5,795 nt of DNA from Deltaproteobacteria bacterium. GTDB lineage: Bacteria > Myxococcota > Polyangia > Polyangiales > B10-G4. The notes under the pieces were generated by a model. The model searched no databases and was not told where the DNA came from. It saw only the letters and a list, made by a program, of their open reading frames with translations. This document shows positions 4,230 through 5,795 of the stretch, in pieces. The stretch spans positions 1-5,795 of the forward strand of contig JAFDCW010000335.1 in assembly GCA_019312705.1 (NCBI GenBank), written 5' to 3'. Within the stretch, counting starts at the first letter, position 1; every line of letters begins with the position of its first letter. A program made the position numbers and the translations under genes.

Positions 4230-5795
4230 TCACGACCAACGACGGCGGGTGCCGATCCAGAGCCCGAGGAGCACGAAAGCCACGCTTCCTGCATCTCCGG
4301 CGCCGGGGCTCACATCACACGCGCACCCGGCCCGACCTGCCGGGTCCCGGGGGTCCCCGATGGACGGGCCACCGCTGTCGGTCGTCGCGCCACCGTCTAC
4401 GCCGGGGCCGGGGCCGCCGTCCACTCCGGGACCGGTGCCGCCGTCTGGCCGGGGCGTGACGCCCGCAGGCACGCACTCCCCACCAACACAGGTGTCACCG
4501 GTCGGGCAGACCGCGCCGACGCAGGCATCGACGCAGGACCCGGCGCGGCACGTCGTCCCCGCCGCGCAGTCGAGGGCCGCACAGCCAGTGTCGACGCAAC
4601 GGCCGTCGGCCGCGCACTCCTTGCCGCTGGGGCAGCCGGCGTCCTGGCATCGGGGAATGCAAGTGCCTAGATCGCAAGCGGTGCACACCGGGTCGCAGGT
4701 ATTGCCGGCGCAGAGGTCGACGCAGCGGCCGTTGCTGCACGACTGGCCCGCGGGGCAGGTCACCCCGGTGCAGGCACCGGTGCAGGCACCGGCGACGCAG
4801 CGCTCGCCGGGGGGGCAGGTCAGGCTCTCGCAGCCCGCGTCGACGCATTGACCGCGAGCGTCGCAGACCTGCCCGGCAGCGCAGCCGCCTTCGAAGCAGG
4901 TGCTGACGCAAGTGCCGTGGTCGCAGATCTCTGCCACGCCGCAAAGGTCGTCGCCCTCGTCGGTCGTGCCGTCGCAGTCGTTGTCGATGGCGTCGCAGCT
5001 CTCGGCGTTCGGGGAGACCTCGGGATGACACTCGGTCCCCCCTGCAACGCACCGCGTGCGTCCGGCGGCGCAGGCTCCGAGGAGACGCGTATCACAAGCC
5101 TCGTTGGCGTCGGGGCAGAGCACCGCGCCGCTGCGAATCTGATAGCGCCAGATCCCCGGCTCCCCCACGTTGGACATGGTGCAGAGGATGGTGTGAATCG
5201 CGTTGGAGCGGCTGCCGGGGATCTCGACGAAGTCGCGCTCGTTGCCCGCATCGAAGCCGGCCTGGGCCGCCGTCGGCATGACGTCCACCGTGCAGGTCGA
5301 GCCGCTGCAAGACGAGCCATCCCCGACACACCGCCCGATGATGCACGGGAAAGTCGTCGGCCCTCCGGAACCCGCCAAGCCGTTGCTGCCCCCGCTCGCA
5401 TCGCCGGCATTCCACTCACAGCGATTGAAGCGAAACTCCACATCGAAGTCGCCGGGGCTACCGCACATGCCGCCGTCGAAGGGCGTGAGCACGAGCTGGA
5501 AGTTCATCTCCTTGTTCGTGTGGCAGGAGTAGTAGCCCACTTGGTCCCAGGTCACGATGACGCGGCGCCCTGAGGTATCGAGATGCCACCAGACGCCGTT
5601 CGAGCCGGGCGAGTGGCAGTCCCCAGCGTACCCCGTGCCGCCGCCGGAGCCTTCGCAGTCGATCGGGTCGGTTCGGATGTCCACGTCGGCCCAGTAGGGA
5701 GCGATCATCGGCTGGTCGGCGACCGGGAAGGCCTCCGGTGTGTACACCGGGACCGGTTCGCTGAAGCTCACGTTGCCGTTCGTATTGACGAACAT
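4230..5795 (-). CDS. Secreted nidogen-like, Cys-rich surface protein with MYXO-CTERM-like anchor (5' end outside window)
   Basis: At least 521 residues, open at the right edge; the ATG at the edge is probably internal because a NIDO-type domain should begin earlier. Residues are counted from that edge. About 1-225 is nidogen-like: FVNTNGNVSFSEP (2-14), PMIAPYWADVD (29-39), a VTWDQVGYY strand (81-89) and closing WRYQIRSG (216-223). Residues 267-281 (CDAIDNDCDGTTDEG) match the acidic motif seen in MopE-like metal-binding segments. Residues about 285-442 are repeats of the form C-P-x-G-x-x-C-x-x-G-x-C-V-D, likely disulfide-rich. A Gly/Pro/Asp linker (446-486) leads to AGCACDVSPG (489-498), a hydrophobic helix (about 503-514) and TRRRWS. 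That end matches the MYXO-CTERM tripartite signal processed by myxosortase in related bacteria, implying cell-surface anchoring. A role in adhesion or matrix contact is inference. It converges on the rhodanese gene with only 43 bases between stops. Confidence 0.92.
   Translation of the reverse strand: MFVNTNGNVSFSEPVPVYTPEAFPVADQPMIAPYWADVDIRTDPIDCEGSGGGTGYAGDCHSPGSNGVWWHLDTSGRRVIVTWDQVGYYSCHTNKEMNFQLVLTPFDGGMCGSPGDFDVEFRFNRCEWNAGDASGGSNGLAGSGGPTTFPCIIGRCVGDGSSCSGSTCTVDVMPTAAQAGFDAGNERDFVEIPGSRSNAIHTILCTMSNVGEPGIWRYQIRSGAVLCPDANEACDTRLLGACAAGRTRCVAGGTECHPEVSPNAESCDAIDNDCDGTTDEGDDLCGVAEICDHGTCVSTCFEGGCAAGQVCDARGQCVDAGCESLTCPPGERCVAGACTGACTGVTCPAGQSCSNGRCVDLCAGNTCDPVCTACDLGTCIPRCQDAGCPSGKECAADGRCVDTGCAALDCAAGTTCRAGSCVDACVGAVCPTGDTCVGGECVPAGVTPRPDGGTGPGVDGGPGPGVDGGATTDSGGPSIGDPRDPAGRAGCACDVSPGAGDAGSVAFVLLGLWIGTRRRWS

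Noticed and set aside
4770..4793. Direct repeat GTGCAGGCACCG, two copies
   Set aside because: Explained by coding of the duplicated Thr-Gly-Ala-Cys unit in the Cys-rich stalk; too short to suggest a separate element.
3616..4851. A 411-residue plus-strand frame and other frames over the rhodanese and nidogen-like genes
   Set aside because: It is Arg/Pro/Ser/Gln-rich, crosses the terminator hairpin and convergent stops, and is explained by out-of-frame reading of real genes.
4848..5573. A 241-residue plus-strand frame opposite the nidogen-like gene
   Set aside because: Ala/Val/Gly-rich shadow; the minus strand has conserved Cys spacing and recognisable domains.

Overview
The window is high-GC and densely coding, with few intergenic bases. 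The evidence points to a myxobacterium (Myxococcota, probably of the Polyangiales/Sandaracinus kind). That evidence is a C-terminal MYXO-CTERM-like anchor (Gly-Cys-x-Cys, hydrophobic helix, Arg cluster), Cys-rich surface repeats next to an acidic DNDCDG motif, and lipoproteins whose mature ends are Asp/Ala-rich linkers. The assignment is inference from protein style; there is no rRNA or other marker here.

Layout, left to right. (1) Positions 1477 down to 1, minus strand: a membrane-bound hybrid sensor histidine kinase (two membrane helices, coiled coil, HisKA, HATPase, receiver, start of a second receiver), cut by the left edge. (2) Positions about 3336 to 1501, minus strand, ending 23 bases before the kinase start: a CRTAC1-family lipoprotein with seven DxDxDG-type FG-GAP/VCBS blades and a C-terminal ASPIC/UnbV domain. 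(3) Positions 3337-3454: a short divergent control region with three tandem 11-base repeats and a possible ECF-type promoter facing the lipoprotein. (4) Positions 3455-3712 and 3773-4186, plus strand: a small two-helix membrane protein and a lipoprotein carrying one complete rhodanese domain, probably one transcript. (5) Positions 4194-4218: a perfect GC-rich hairpin between convergent genes. (6) Positions 5795 to 4230, minus strand: a large secreted protein (nidogen-like region, MopE-like acidic motif, Cys-rich repeats, Gly/Asp linker, MYXO-CTERM-like anchor), cut by the right edge at its N-terminus.

How the genes fit together: every complete or partial product looks destined for the cell envelope. 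The lipoprotein and kinase are codirectional and nearly abutting, so the propeller lipoprotein may be co-expressed with, and possibly functionally linked to, the two-component sensor. The small membrane protein and rhodanese lipoprotein form a second, divergent unit that may handle sulfur or thiol chemistry at the envelope. The nidogen-like protein looks like an independent surface protein. I found no CRISPR array, mobile element, tRNA or rRNA. The region reads as ordinary myxobacterial envelope and signalling genes with a few unusual arrangements, not as a clearly new system.
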